NCBI GenBank assembly: GCA_023621995.1
Contig: JAMOAB010000175.1
Location: 62,001 to 126,000 of the forward strand
Direction of reading: 5' to 3'
Length of the DNA: 64,000 nt
Origin: Bacillota bacterium
GTDB taxonomy: Bacteria > Bacillota > Clostridia > Caldicoprobacterales > Xylanivirgaceae
Below the pieces are notes generated by a model. That model saw nothing but the letters and a program-made list of their open reading frames with translations. It did no database searches and was not told the origin of the DNA. A program made the translations under genes and the position numbers. The stretch's first letter is position 1. Every line of letters starts with the position of its first letter. Shown here piece by piece: positions 52,200-61,731 of this stretch.

Positions 52200-53867
52200 T
52201 TATTCTATATTCTTCAAATTTAAATTGTACTTCCATATCTCATGTGCAATTTCTTTGAATATAGGTGCAGCCGTCATTCCACCTTCTCCCTCTTCTCTAG
52301 ATAATATGGCTATGGCATATTGTGGATCTTCAATTGGAAAAAAGCCTGCAAACCATCCATAATGTTTGGTATATCTGTCATTAGTTATCTGCGGAGTACC
52401 TGTCTTCCCTCCACTACCTCCAAATTCGCCACTGTACGCATTTTTACCAGTCCCATGTTCTGTCACATAAACTAACCATTCTCTTAGTTCCCTTGCTGTC
52501 TCTTCAGTAATTACCCTATATTCTACACCCTTATTATTCCACTCTATCACTCTGCCATCATTGGATATGAGACCTTTAACAAGTCGTAATGGTTTCCGCA
52601 CACCATTATTACCAATGGTAGTCATCATATCAACTATCTGAATAGGAGTTACCATGACATCGCCCTGTCCAAGGGCAAGATTACCTATGCCTGCGCCGGC
52701 ATACTTACTCTTATCTGGCAACAATCCATTGTCATTGTCAAGCTCTATGTCCACTGCGCTGGCAAAACCAAACTTCATAGCCAAATCTACAATTTTATCT
52801 CCCCCAATTTCCCTTGCTATAGATATAAATGTATCATTACATGAATGGGCAAAAGCTTCCTTTAATGTCAATCTTCCTAACCCTCCTATACTCTTGTGAC
52901 AAGAATAATATACACCATTTATATCTATACCACCATTACAATAGAATATGTCATCCCTGCTGTACCCACCATCTTCCAAAGCAACAGCGGCAACAATTGT
53001 TTTAAATACCGAACCGGGGGGAAAGGCCTTCAAAGGCACTGCCCAAAAACAATCTTCTTCACTATTCCCTCTTATATCATACTGTTTATAATTAGGCATA
53101 CTGGCCAATGCAAGTATATGACCATTTCTTATATCTACAACTACTCCACCGTTTCTACCTCCAGCCCTATCTAATACCTGTTCCAATGCCCGTTGTATAT
53201 GAAAATCTATAGTAAGCTCCACATCATAATAGATGGTATCTGGTTTTTTGTAATCATAACCTGCCCCAGGTACTAACTGGTTCTTTGCGTCTTTTAATGC
53301 ATATATCATACATTCTTCATCACTACTTAAAAATGAGTTAAAACTCTTTTCTATACCCATTATTCCAATACCATCTCCTTGTATATATCCCACTACATGT
53401 CGAGCTACAGAGTTTTCATCATATCGTCTGTTTTTTAAAAAAATATATAAACCTGGATAGATTTCCTTCTCTATTTCTTCTACCAATTGATAATCTCTAT
53501 TTACAACCTCCATTTCAATAGTTTTAGAATCCGAGTCAAGTAGAGATTTAATCTCTTCTATATCTTTATCGGTAAGTATCTCAAGGATCTCTAAAATATG
53601 CTCTTGTCCTGCTATTATCTTGGGAACTGCTGTAATATATAATGTGTCCTTGCCCATTGTAAGGGGTATACCATTCCTATCCAATATATTGCCCCGTACT
53701 TTCTGTGAGCTAAGAATCATCTTGTTCTGCATATCTGTCATTTGGCTGAGACCATCATGATCGAGTATCTGTATTTTAAATAATATTAAAATCAAAATTA
53801 TAAATATTGCAGAGATAGATTTACTAACGATATTTAATCGTCTATATAATGCATCTTTATATTTCAT
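52200..53867 (-). CDS. Class B penicillin-binding protein (peptidoglycan D,D-transpeptidase)
   Basis: A 555-residue bitopic PBP with an N-terminal transmembrane helix (about residues 15-32), a dimerisation domain (about 55-185) and a transpeptidase domain. The motifs are S286-K289 (PGSVFK), S342-N344 (HSCND) and K488-G490 (GGKTGTPQ). No PASTA repeats. It may be SpoVD-like/PBP2-like, acting in sporulation near sigK, though the exact role is open. ATG follows AAAGGA. Confidence 0.9.
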   Translation of the reverse strand: MKYKDALYRRLNIVSKSISAIFIILILILFKIQILDHDGLSQMTDMQNKMILSSQKVRGNILDRNGIPLTMGKDTLYITAVPKIIAGQEHILEILEILTDKDIEEIKSLLDSDSKTIEMEVVNRDYQLVEEIEKEIYPGLYIFLKNRRYDENSVARHVVGYIQGDGIGIMGIEKSFNSFLSSDEECMIYALKDAKNQLVPGAGYDYKKPDTIYYDVELTIDFHIQRALEQVLDRAGGRNGGVVVDIRNGHILALASMPNYKQYDIRGNSEEDCFWAVPLKAFPPGSVFKTIVAAVALEDGGYSRDDIFYCNGGIDINGVYYSCHKSIGGLGRLTLKEAFAHSCNDTFISIAREIGGDKIVDLAMKFGFASAVDIELDNDNGLLPDKSKYAGAGIGNLALGQGDVMVTPIQIVDMMTTIGNNGVRKPLRLVKGLISNDGRVIEWNNKGVEYRVITEETARELREWLVYVTEHGTGKNAYSGEFGGSGGKTGTPQITNDRYTKHYGWFAGFFPIEDPQYAIAILSREEGEGGMTAAPIFKEIAHEIWKYNLNLKNIE

Positions 53868-53882
53868 ATTATCCTTTCCACC

Positions 53883-53936
53883 TATAAATAAAAGCTATGG
53901 GATAATAATATTATTATCCCATAGCTTTTATTTATA
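53883..53936. repeat. 54-bp perfect palindrome between the U32 peptidase and PBP genes
   Basis: Bases 53883-53909 are the exact reverse complement of 53910-53936. The centre is AATAATAAT/ATTATTATT-like and the core GCTATGGGATAA. It covers the U32 stop codon (53932-53934) and ends 16 bases before the PBP start. On the minus strand the 3' arm ends CTTTTATTTATA, so it may act as a terminator/attenuator. Confidence 0.85.
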
Positions 53937-55158
53937 CCTTCTTCCGCCTCAGAAGACAATACTTCCTAAGTGGAATATCAATTGGTAAATATACTATCTG
54001 CTGTGGATGAGGTGCACAATCTATTGCTTCTCCATTTTCATCTAATATAGATTTTACTTCATAATCTATGAAATTCTGGCCAGGACGCATTATCTCTAGC
54101 CTATCACCTATCTTAAAATGATTACGCTGTTCGACGACAGCAAGACCCTTATCAGGCATATAGTCCATTATCATGCCTACAAAATCATAACTGCGTATAT
54201 ATTGGCTATTATCATATTTGTGGTCATGGGATGTAGGCTTGTTAAAATAAAATCCTGTGGTAAATGGACGATGACTAGCTTTTTTGAGCTCTTCTATAGA
54301 AGTGCTATCAAAAATATAGTTGTCGCCAGCTATTTCATACCTATCTAGCTCTTGCCTGTATGCTTGAACCACTGTAGCTACATAATAGCTACTCTTCATC
54401 CTTCCCTCAATCTTTAAACTATCAAGTCCAGAATCTATAAGCTCGGACAGATATTCTATCATGCATAGATCATTAGAGTTTAATATATAAGTACCTCTAT
54501 CATCTTCAAATACAGGAAAATATTCTCCTGGCCTCTTCTCCTCCATAAGATAATATTTCCATCTACATGGATGGGCACATGTTCCTCTATTTGCATCCCT
54601 TCCCGCTAAATAGTTGCTAAGCGCACATCTGCCTGAATATGACATACACATGGCACCGTGCACAAAGGCTTCAATCTCTAGCGTATCTGGCGTATTTTCC
54701 CTTATCTCGCTAATCTCACTCAGAGAAAGCTCTCGTGCAAGTATTATTCTGTCTACTCCTTGCCTATGCCAAAAAAGTGCACTTTGCCAGTTTGTAGTAT
54801 TTGCTTGAGTACTAAGATGTATCTTCATATCAGGTGCAATTTTCTTAACTAGCTCCAATACCCCTGGATCAGAAAGTATGATTCCATCTACCTTTGCATC
54901 ATTCAAAGCCTGTATATAGTCTTTCATTCCATGAAAATCACTGTTATGGGCAAATATATTCATGGTTATATAAACTTTTCTGTCCTTACTATGGGCATAT
55001 TTAACGGCCTCTACTATCTCTTCAATTTCAAAATTATCTGCAAAAGCACGGAGTCCAAATTGCTTACCTCCCATATATACAGCATCTGCTCCATATTCTA
55101 TTGCAATCTTTAGTTTTTCTAGATTACCAGCAGGAGCTAATAGTTCAGGTTTTTTCAT
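53932..55158 (-). CDS. Peptidase U32 family protein (tRNA hydroxylation, TrhP/YrrO-like)
   Basis: A 408-residue U32 protein: ELLAPAGNLEKLKIAIEYGAD, then FVHGAMCMSYSGRCALSNYL and NRGTCAHPCRW with the iron-sulfur cysteines. The C-terminal barrel domain ends with IDIPLRKYCLLRRKK. Known members (TrhP) install hydroxyuridine at tRNA position 34; annotation as protease is historical. It starts with ATG after AAGGAGG. Confidence 0.92.
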   Translation of the reverse strand: MKKPELLAPAGNLEKLKIAIEYGADAVYMGGKQFGLRAFADNFEIEEIVEAVKYAHSKDRKVYITMNIFAHNSDFHGMKDYIQALNDAKVDGIILSDPGVLELVKKIAPDMKIHLSTQANTTNWQSALFWHRQGVDRIILARELSLSEISEIRENTPDTLEIEAFVHGAMCMSYSGRCALSNYLAGRDANRGTCAHPCRWKYYLMEEKRPGEYFPVFEDDRGTYILNSNDLCMIEYLSELIDSGLDSLKIEGRMKSSYYVATVVQAYRQELDRYEIAGDNYIFDSTSIEELKKASHRPFTTGFYFNKPTSHDHKYDNSQYIRSYDFVGMIMDYMPDKGLAVVEQRNHFKIGDRLEIMRPGQNFIDYEVKSILDENGEAIDCAPHPQQIVYLPIDIPLRKYCLLRRKKV

Positions 55159-55796
55159 ATCTCTGCCTTATCCTCCTTTTTATAACTGATAGAGACACCA
55201 TCCCCTAAGGGAATTATTACAGTGTTCATCTGTGGATGATTGGATATTATCTCTAAAAACTTTTTCATTTCCCTTACAATTGTAATCTTCTTTTTATTTA
55301 CTATTTTATCATTAGCTACCATACCATAAAATAATACATCATCACATATTAAAAGCCCTCCAGGTTTTAACAATCTGAGGCAATGATCAAGATAGTTTAG
55401 ATATTGCCCTTTAGGCCCATCCATAAATATAATATCAAATTGCCCTTCCATATATCCTAATATCTCACTTGCATCACCATTATATATAAATATATCATTG
55501 GCTGCACCTGCAATTTTAAAATATTCTCTAGCTCTACAGGATAGATCATAGTCTAGTTCTATGGTGACTATCTGCCCTCTTCCATTCATTGCCCTATGCA
55601 TCACTAATGAGGAATAGCCTATGCACGTTCCTATCTCCAATATTTTTTCAGGTTTTGTCGATCTCACTATGAGATCCATAAGGCTTGCAAGACTCTCTCT
55701 CATTATAGGAAGGTGGTCCCTCTTTGCCTCTTCCCTCATTCGAGCCATTATATGATCTTCTTCATACCTTGTTAGATTGTCTATATATTTTTTCAC
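55155..55796 (-). CDS. O-methyltransferase (TrmR/YrrM-like)
   Basis: A 213-residue SAM-dependent O-methyltransferase with ILEIGTCIGYSSLVMHRA, DIIFMDGPKGQYLNYLDHC and LLICDDVLFYG, the class I fold. In Bacillus the homologue TrmR methylates tRNA 5-hydroxyuridine, acting after the U32 proteins, and the U32 gene is directly adjacent here, a good pathway match. Annotated at GTG 55796, though the start is doubtful: an SD at 55834-55830 is spaced for an in-frame ATC at 55820 instead. Confidence 0.9.
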   Translation of the reverse strand: MKKYIDNLTRYEEDHIMARMREEAKRDHLPIMRESLASLMDLIVRSTKPEKILEIGTCIGYSSLVMHRAMNGRGQIVTIELDYDLSCRAREYFKIAGAANDIFIYNGDASEILGYMEGQFDIIFMDGPKGQYLNYLDHCLRLLKPGGLLICDDVLFYGMVANDKIVNKKKITIVREMKKFLEIISNHPQMNTVIIPLGDGVSISYKKEDKAEI

Positions 55797-55917
55797 ATAA
55801 TCTCTATTGATGCGACTGATTTATAAACACCTCCACAGGTATTATGGTGAACCATTTAAATAACCAATATAAACATTACTTAATAACGTTTAATTCAAAA
55901 CTATCTATGACAAAAGT

Positions 55918-55945
55918 TAAGATCCACTTAGTGTAGTGGATCTTA
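55918..55945 (-). terminator. Terminator overlapping the mltG stop codon
   Basis: AAGATCCACT/AGTGGATCTT with a 6-base loop, on the minus strand beginning at the stop codon. T-run AACTTTTG follows, moderate strength. Confidence 0.65.
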
Positions 55946-57094
55946 GTTTGCAATATCTTTCCATAGTTTTTCATATTTTTTCTTATCCTGCAAATGTGAT
56001 TCATAATCATAATTAAAAGCATGCCTTCCCTCATTAGGATCCATCAACACAAAGTATAGGTATGGTCGTTCAGGATCCATCATCTCTTCGTCAGGATATA
56101 ACACAGATTTTATAGCCAATTCACCTGGACATGCAATTGGTCCTATAGGTAGGCCGCCATATTTATATGTGTTATATTTAGATTCAATAGCTGCCTCCTC
56201 ATTAGTAACATACAGAATGTTCTTACCAGTTATATAACGTATAGTTGCACAGGATTCAAGGGCCATCTCTTTTTTCATTCTGTTATGAAACACTGCTGCG
56301 ATCTTAGGAAATTCTTCTCTAAGCCTTGCCTCCCGCTGGACAATGGATGCCAAAGTTACAACTTGATCAGTGGTTAAGCCAAGTTCTTCGGCCCTAGCCC
56401 GATATCCAGAGCCATATACTTTCCCAAATTGAGAAAGCATAATCTTTATTATGTCCTCTGGCGTAGAGCCTTCATCTGCAAAATATGTTTCAGGAAATAG
56501 ATATCCCTCTAGTGGATAAGGATATTGTTCCCTATCTCTTCTTTCTTCAGGTATATCTTGTAAGAAAGAAAATTCTTGTTCATATTTTTCGAGGTTTGAC
56601 GCCTCAGCTATAAATTCTTCCTCAGTAAAAGGAAATTTGCCACTCTCTGCAAGGGCATTTGCAATTTCTTTTATGCTTTTGCCCTCAGGAATAGTAAATT
56701 TTTTCTGTGGTATTGCTCCCTCTCCTGATGTAATGGCCTCTACTATCTCAGGGAGACTCATACTCTTTTTTAATTTGTATTTACCAGCTTTCACCTTTGA
56801 AGATTTATCGGAGAACTCCATAAATATTTTAAAAGCCCCCTTATTCCGAATGAGTCCCTCATCATAGAGGATATTCCCTATACCTCGCACAGAAGTGCCC
56901 ATAGGTACTACAACTACAACATCACTATCATCCTTAACATCCATCGGTTTTGTATATTTATTATAGGTATGTTTAACCGTAAACACTACTGTTCCAATGA
57001 CTATACATAAGCTGACAACATATACAAGTATCCGCCTCATCAAGGGATTGATATATGGTGATTTTTTGTCTTTATTTACTATAGGTTGGGACAT
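55943..57094 (-). CDS. mltG: Endolytic transglycosylase MltG (YceG-like)
   Basis: A 383-residue protein with one transmembrane helix (about residues 24-45), a LysM-like domain (about 60-120) and the YceG lytic domain. The catalytic Glu is in VTLASIVQREARL, with HNRMKKEM and YNTYKYGGLPIGPIACPG. It cleaves nascent glycan to set strand length. GGAGG precedes the ATG. Confidence 0.95.
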   Translation of the reverse strand: MSQPIVNKDKKSPYINPLMRRILVYVVSLCIVIGTVVFTVKHTYNKYTKPMDVKDDSDVVVVVPMGTSVRGIGNILYDEGLIRNKGAFKIFMEFSDKSSKVKAGKYKLKKSMSLPEIVEAITSGEGAIPQKKFTIPEGKSIKEIANALAESGKFPFTEEEFIAEASNLEKYEQEFSFLQDIPEERRDREQYPYPLEGYLFPETYFADEGSTPEDIIKIMLSQFGKVYGSGYRARAEELGLTTDQVVTLASIVQREARLREEFPKIAAVFHNRMKKEMALESCATIRYITGKNILYVTNEEAAIESKYNTYKYGGLPIGPIACPGELAIKSVLYPDEEMMDPERPYLYFVLMDPNEGRHAFNYDYESHLQDKKKYEKLWKDIAN

Positions 57095-57166
57095 TGGTCA
57101 ACCTCCACTTAAAAAATTTTACTATAGTTAGCCTCCTTAGCCTCTATATACTAGAGATAAGGATCA

Positions 57167-57197
57167 ACAGCTCTTATCTCTAAGAGATAAGAGCTGT
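57167..57197. repeat. Inverted repeat between mltG and rnjA
   Basis: ACAGCTCTTATCTCT and its exact complement around a single base. No clear T-run on either side (CTGTATAATTTC plus; CTGTTGATCC minus), so a weak terminator or processing site. Confidence 0.55.
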
Positions 57198-57289
57198 ATA
57201 ATTTCTAATTATGCCTAGCCAAACTCCATAATTTATTATATATTATATACATGATATTTACAAGATAAAAGCTTGCCCACGCATATCTA

Positions 57290-59014
57290 TTATATTTCCA
57301 TAATAATAGGTAATATCATTGGATTTCTTTTAGTCTTTTCATATAAGAGAGTTCTAAGTCCATTTTTTATATTGGACTTTAAGGTAGCCCAATCGGTTAT
57401 ATTCTTTCGTTCACATTCCTCTAATATGGATTTGACCAACTGTCGTGCTTCTTCCATGAGTTCTTCAGATTCCCTTACATATACAAACCCTCTAGATATA
57501 ATATCGGGGCCAGCAATCATTTCACCTGTATCCCCTGATATGGTAACTACCACTACCATAAGTCCATCTTGAGCTAGATGTTTTCTATCTCTTAAAACTA
57601 TATTACCTACATCACCAACACCAAGGCCGTCTACTAAAATTCTGCCAGCAGGAACACTACCAGCAAATTTACATGAGTTTTTAGTAAGGGCTAAGACAGA
57701 TCCTATCTTAGGAATAAATATATTTTCCTTTGGTATACCTAGGGATTCTGCAAGCAGTGCATGCCTCTTTAAATGTCTATACTCACCATGAACCGGTATG
57801 AAAAATTTGGGCTTTACCAGAGTATGAATGAGTTTGAGTTCCTCTTGACAGGCATGACCCGATACATGGACGTCTGCCAGTGCCTCATATATGACTTCTG
57901 CTCCCTTTTCAAATAACTGATTTATAACCTTAGATATAAGTTTTTCATTACCAGGAATAGGATTTGCCGATATTATAACCATATCTCCTTGGGTAATCTC
58001 TAGCTGCCTATGGTTAGACGAAGCCATTCTAGACAATGCTGACATAGGTTCACCCTGCGTACCAGTAGTTATTACAGTTATCTTGTTAGGTGGATAATCA
58101 TTTATACGATCTAGATCTATAAGCGTGTTTTTAGGAACATTTAAGTAACCCAGTTCTAGAGCAACTGTCACTACGTTTAGCATGCTTCTTCCTGATATGG
58201 CGACTTTTCTGTCGAATTTTACTGCAGCATCTATTATCTGCTGTATTCTGTGTATATTGGATGCAAAAGTCGCAACAATTATCCTGCTTTCAGCAGTAGC
58301 AAATATACTCTCAAATGTAGCTCCTACTGTCCTCTCTGACATAGTATAACCAGGTCGTTCTACATTGGTACTATCTGCAAAAAGGGCTAAAACTCCATTT
58401 TCACCAAGCTGGGCAAATCTAGCAAGATCTATAACCTCACCATCAATGGGGGTGTAATCAATCTTAAAGTCACCTGTATGGACAATTGTCCCTACAGGTG
58501 TATAGATAGCAAGAGCCACCGCATCGGCAATACTATGACTCGTCTTTATAAACTCAACCTCAAAACAGCCAAGCTTGATCTTATCTCTAGGTTTTATCCT
58601 ATTTAATTTTGCATTTCTAATATTATGTTCTTTGAGCTTGTTCTCAATTAAACCTAGAGTTAACTTTGTACCATATACAGGGACATTTAATTCCCTTAGA
58701 ACATATGGAAGGGCACCAATATGATCTTCATGACCGTGGGTTACTATTATACCGCGTACCTTATTCTTATTCCGTATTAGATATGTTATATCTGGAATCA
58801 CTAAATCAATTCCTAACATATCATCCTCTGGAAAACTAACTCCACAATCTACGAGAATTATATCATTGCCATACTCAAATACCGTCATGTTCTTACCTAT
58901 CTCATATACTCCACCAAGAGTTATGATTTTAAGTGCATTTTTGAATGTATTATTGTTATTTTTGTTCTTTTTCTTGTAATTATTACCATTTCTGTTATTG
59001 TTATTCGATGCCAC
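57290..59014 (-). CDS. rnj: Ribonuclease J
   Basis: This 574-residue metallo-beta-lactamase/beta-CASP nuclease has the Zn motif VTHGHEDHIGALPY and VHTGDFKIDYTP, the beta-CASP DSTNVERPG, TGTQGEPMSAL and the C-terminal HVSGHACQEELKLIH, HGEYRHLKRH. It is a 5'-3' exo/endonuclease in mRNA decay and rRNA maturation. It has an unusual Asn/Lys-rich N-terminal extension of about 25 residues before the core (TFKNALKIITLGGVYEIG). Starts at GTG after AGGAGG. Confidence 0.95.
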   Translation of the reverse strand: MASNNNNRNGNNYKKKNKNNNNTFKNALKIITLGGVYEIGKNMTVFEYGNDIILVDCGVSFPEDDMLGIDLVIPDITYLIRNKNKVRGIIVTHGHEDHIGALPYVLRELNVPVYGTKLTLGLIENKLKEHNIRNAKLNRIKPRDKIKLGCFEVEFIKTSHSIADAVALAIYTPVGTIVHTGDFKIDYTPIDGEVIDLARFAQLGENGVLALFADSTNVERPGYTMSERTVGATFESIFATAESRIIVATFASNIHRIQQIIDAAVKFDRKVAISGRSMLNVVTVALELGYLNVPKNTLIDLDRINDYPPNKITVITTGTQGEPMSALSRMASSNHRQLEITQGDMVIISANPIPGNEKLISKVINQLFEKGAEVIYEALADVHVSGHACQEELKLIHTLVKPKFFIPVHGEYRHLKRHALLAESLGIPKENIFIPKIGSVLALTKNSCKFAGSVPAGRILVDGLGVGDVGNIVLRDRKHLAQDGLMVVVVTISGDTGEMIAGPDIISRGFVYVRESEELMEEARQLVKSILEECERKNITDWATLKSNIKNGLRTLLYEKTKRNPMILPIIMEI

Positions 59015-59074
59015 TAATGTCTTTCCTCCTATTTTTTATATTATTTTTAAAATCCGCACACATCCAATATCTTC

Positions 59075-59103
59075 ATTATACTTTATTTAATGCGAATGTG
59101 CAA
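59075..59103 (-). promoter_or_regulatory. Sigma-A promoter of rnj
   Basis: TTGCAC and a perfect TATAAT separated by 17 bases on the minus strand, 61 bases above the GTG start. Confidence 0.75.
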
Positions 59104-59261
59104 CAATCACTTGAAAGTAAAGGGATAGTTTCCAATATAAAGTAAAGAATTGCACTATAATTATCCAAGTTTAGTGTTAAGAATATAGACTCAATAAATG
59201 GAAGATCTCACTTTTTATCAATTTATCTATGATATGGATAGAGATTATCCATATATCTTAT

Positions 59262-59291
59262 AAAAAAAAGGAGCTTCATGAAGCTCCTTTT
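59262..59291 (-). terminator. Terminator of the nucleotidyltransferase gene
   Basis: AAAAGGAGCTTCA/TGAAGCTCCTTTT is a perfect palindrome with an eight-base T-run on the minus strand, just after the stop codon at 59299. Confidence 0.92.
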
Positions 59292-59298
59292 GGTAGTT

Positions 59299-61731
59299 TT
59301 AATCTCGTTCTTTTAATGTCTTTATCTTGCTTTCATAGAAATCAGCTAACTCAGCTGCATACTCTTCAGTATAACCTTGACTATATACCCTACATGATGC
59401 ATTATCATTATCTGGCAGTATCAATGCCCAGCCTTTTCTATGATTTATTTTAATACCTTCATCTAATTCCATACTACTTGAATCTAACTCATCATCTTCT
59501 ATAAGGGAACGAATTATTCTACCTTTCCACTCCCAAGGACAATTGATCTTTCTTTGCTCCATGTAATAGTATGGTATTTGGTTCATCAATTTTGACAAGC
59601 TAATCTTTTCTTTGGCAAGAACATCTAATATCTTTATCGTCAGACCATTGCAATCAAAATATAATCTAAATATATTATGGGCATCTTCTCCAACAATATT
59701 GGCATATATGGCCTCCATAATAGATTGTTTAGAAGTCTTTGTCCTTATAACATTGCCCCTGTATTTTTTAGCAATATCCTCTATAATATTAGGAGCAGTA
59801 TATGGTGCTACCACATTACATCCCTTATGATTTTTTAAGCAAATTAAAGTTATAAGTGTAAGAAGCCTTTCATCTTTTATGACGCTTCCCCTTTCATCAT
59901 ACAATATCATCTGCTCACCATCATCAAACAAGTCAATCCCAATATCATATTCCCCTGTATATATAGTATCTTTAAAGCTATCTTCATTTTTTGCATATCC
60001 TACGGTACATCCTAGTTTGGTCAAAATCTCTTCAAGTATATAAGACACCAAACTTTCATTTTTTATTAGAATCTTAAATGTCCTTGATCTTATATTGTCA
60101 ATGTCTATCCAATCTATTACCTCTCCCATATAAAAATCGAGACTATCTCTTATCGTCTTTACAGCCTTGATCTTATGATGAGGTTGTATATGAAAATCAT
60201 CTTTCAAAAATATATTTTGTATCTTACGTTCTTGATCTGGAGAAATATTTATTCCGTTTTTCCCCATGAATTGGATGTTTAAATAATCATCATACTGGAG
60301 TAATATGCGAACACCACCATCTAACCCTAATCTATTTATTGAATAGCGCAATACCGGAGTTGATAGCTCTCCAAGATCAAATACCTCAATTCCTACTGAC
60401 AACATTCCCGATATGATGCTATGTTTGATCATTTTACTGGCATATTTATCATCACTAACTACACCTATTCGCCCACCTAGTTTAACCGTTGAGCCATATG
60501 CAGCTCCTAATCTAGATGAAAATTGAGGGCTTATATCTACTATAGCCTGTCCTATAACTCCATCCTGTCTAAACAGCACCTTCTCATGCCTATTTCCCCA
60601 CACTATATTTTCTTTTATTATCATTTCATCGCCAATACTTTTATATGGCCATATCTTGACATGTGGTTTTACCACTGTCTCTTCACCAATAGAACATCCA
60701 TCCCCTATAACAGTATTCTCATATATCCTAGCTCGCCGTTGTATATTTACTTTATTGCAGATAGCAGTTCCTTTAATTTCTGCCTCCCTTCCAATAGCAG
60801 TATTATTCCATACTATCGATTTGGCAATATTACTTGATTCGCCTACTATATTCTTTTTTCCCAGTACAGCATAAGGACCTATATGCACATTTGCACCAAT
60901 GTAATTCTGTTCACCGATGTAACATGGTGCCTCTATTACAGCAGTAGGATGAATATCGCAATCCTTACCTATCCATATATCCTTCCCTATATTCTTTAAA
61001 TCACCTTCTATATCAATACCTTTTATCTTTCCTTCAAGAATATCAAAATGGGCTTTAAGATATGTCTCAGGATTCCCTATATCACACCAGTATTCTTCTG
61101 TTATATAGCCATATATAGGTTGTCTATCTTTTAAGAGCATAGGAAATAGATCCTTGCTAAAGTCAAACTTTACACCTGGCTCAATATATTCAAGAACTTC
61201 TGGCTCTAATATATATATACCCGTATTAACAGTGTCACTAAAGACTTCACCCCAATTTGGCTTCTCTAAAAATCTAGTTATTTCCCCTTCCCTATTTGTG
61301 ATGACAACTCCATACTCTAGTGGAATCTCCACTCTCTTCAGAACTAACGTGGCTATAGCACCTTTTTCTCTATGAAACTCTATTGCTTTCGATATATCTA
61401 TATCCGTCAAAGCATCACCACTTATTACAATAAATGTCTCTTCTAAAAAATGTTCTCCATTTTTTACACTACCTGCAGTTCCAAGTGGTTTATCTTCTAT
61501 GAAATATTCTAAATTTACACCAAATTCTTTTCCTCTACCATAATAATTTTCTATTATGTGAGGAAGATATTGGAGGGTAACTCCTATATCCTTTATATTA
61601 TGTTTTCTCAAAAGTTCTATGCTATACGTCATTACTGGCTTATTCATGATAGTTACCATCGGTTTTGGCAGATCACATGTAAGTGGTCTTAATCTTGAAC
61701 CTTCTCCACCTGCCATTATAATCCCCTTCAA
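59299..61731 (-). CDS. Nucleotidyltransferase-LbH-phosphomutase-like fusion protein
   Basis: An 810-residue, three-part protein. Residues 1-230 form a sugar-1-phosphate nucleotidyltransferase (GIIMAGGEGSRLRPLTCDLPK, split here, with KPMVTIMNKP and WCDIGNPETYLKAH). Residues 250-370 are left-handed beta-helix hexapeptide repeats. Residues 380-800 resemble phosphoglucomutase/phosphomannomutase. But the catalytic TASHNP serine loop is replaced by RILLQYDDYLNIQF, and the metal DGDADR loop reads FDDGEQ. So the mutase part looks inactive, possibly regulatory. Start TTG at 61731, nine bases after AAAGG; the ATG upstream is too close. It likely makes or controls NDP-sugar for envelope polymers. Confidence 0.85.
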   Translation of the reverse strand: MKGIIMAGGEGSRLRPLTCDLPKPMVTIMNKPVMTYSIELLRKHNIKDIGVTLQYLPHIIENYYGRGKEFGVNLEYFIEDKPLGTAGSVKNGEHFLEETFIVISGDALTDIDISKAIEFHREKGAIATLVLKRVEIPLEYGVVITNREGEITRFLEKPNWGEVFSDTVNTGIYILEPEVLEYIEPGVKFDFSKDLFPMLLKDRQPIYGYITEEYWCDIGNPETYLKAHFDILEGKIKGIDIEGDLKNIGKDIWIGKDCDIHPTAVIEAPCYIGEQNYIGANVHIGPYAVLGKKNIVGESSNIAKSIVWNNTAIGREAEIKGTAICNKVNIQRRARIYENTVIGDGCSIGEETVVKPHVKIWPYKSIGDEMIIKENIVWGNRHEKVLFRQDGVIGQAIVDISPQFSSRLGAAYGSTVKLGGRIGVVSDDKYASKMIKHSIISGMLSVGIEVFDLGELSTPVLRYSINRLGLDGGVRILLQYDDYLNIQFMGKNGINISPDQERKIQNIFLKDDFHIQPHHKIKAVKTIRDSLDFYMGEVIDWIDIDNIRSRTFKILIKNESLVSYILEEILTKLGCTVGYAKNEDSFKDTIYTGEYDIGIDLFDDGEQMILYDERGSVIKDERLLTLITLICLKNHKGCNVVAPYTAPNIIEDIAKKYRGNVIRTKTSKQSIMEAIYANIVGEDAHNIFRLYFDCNGLTIKILDVLAKEKISLSKLMNQIPYYYMEQRKINCPWEWKGRIIRSLIEDDELDSSSMELDEGIKINHRKGWALILPDNDNASCRVYSQGYTEEYAAELADFYESKIKTLKERD

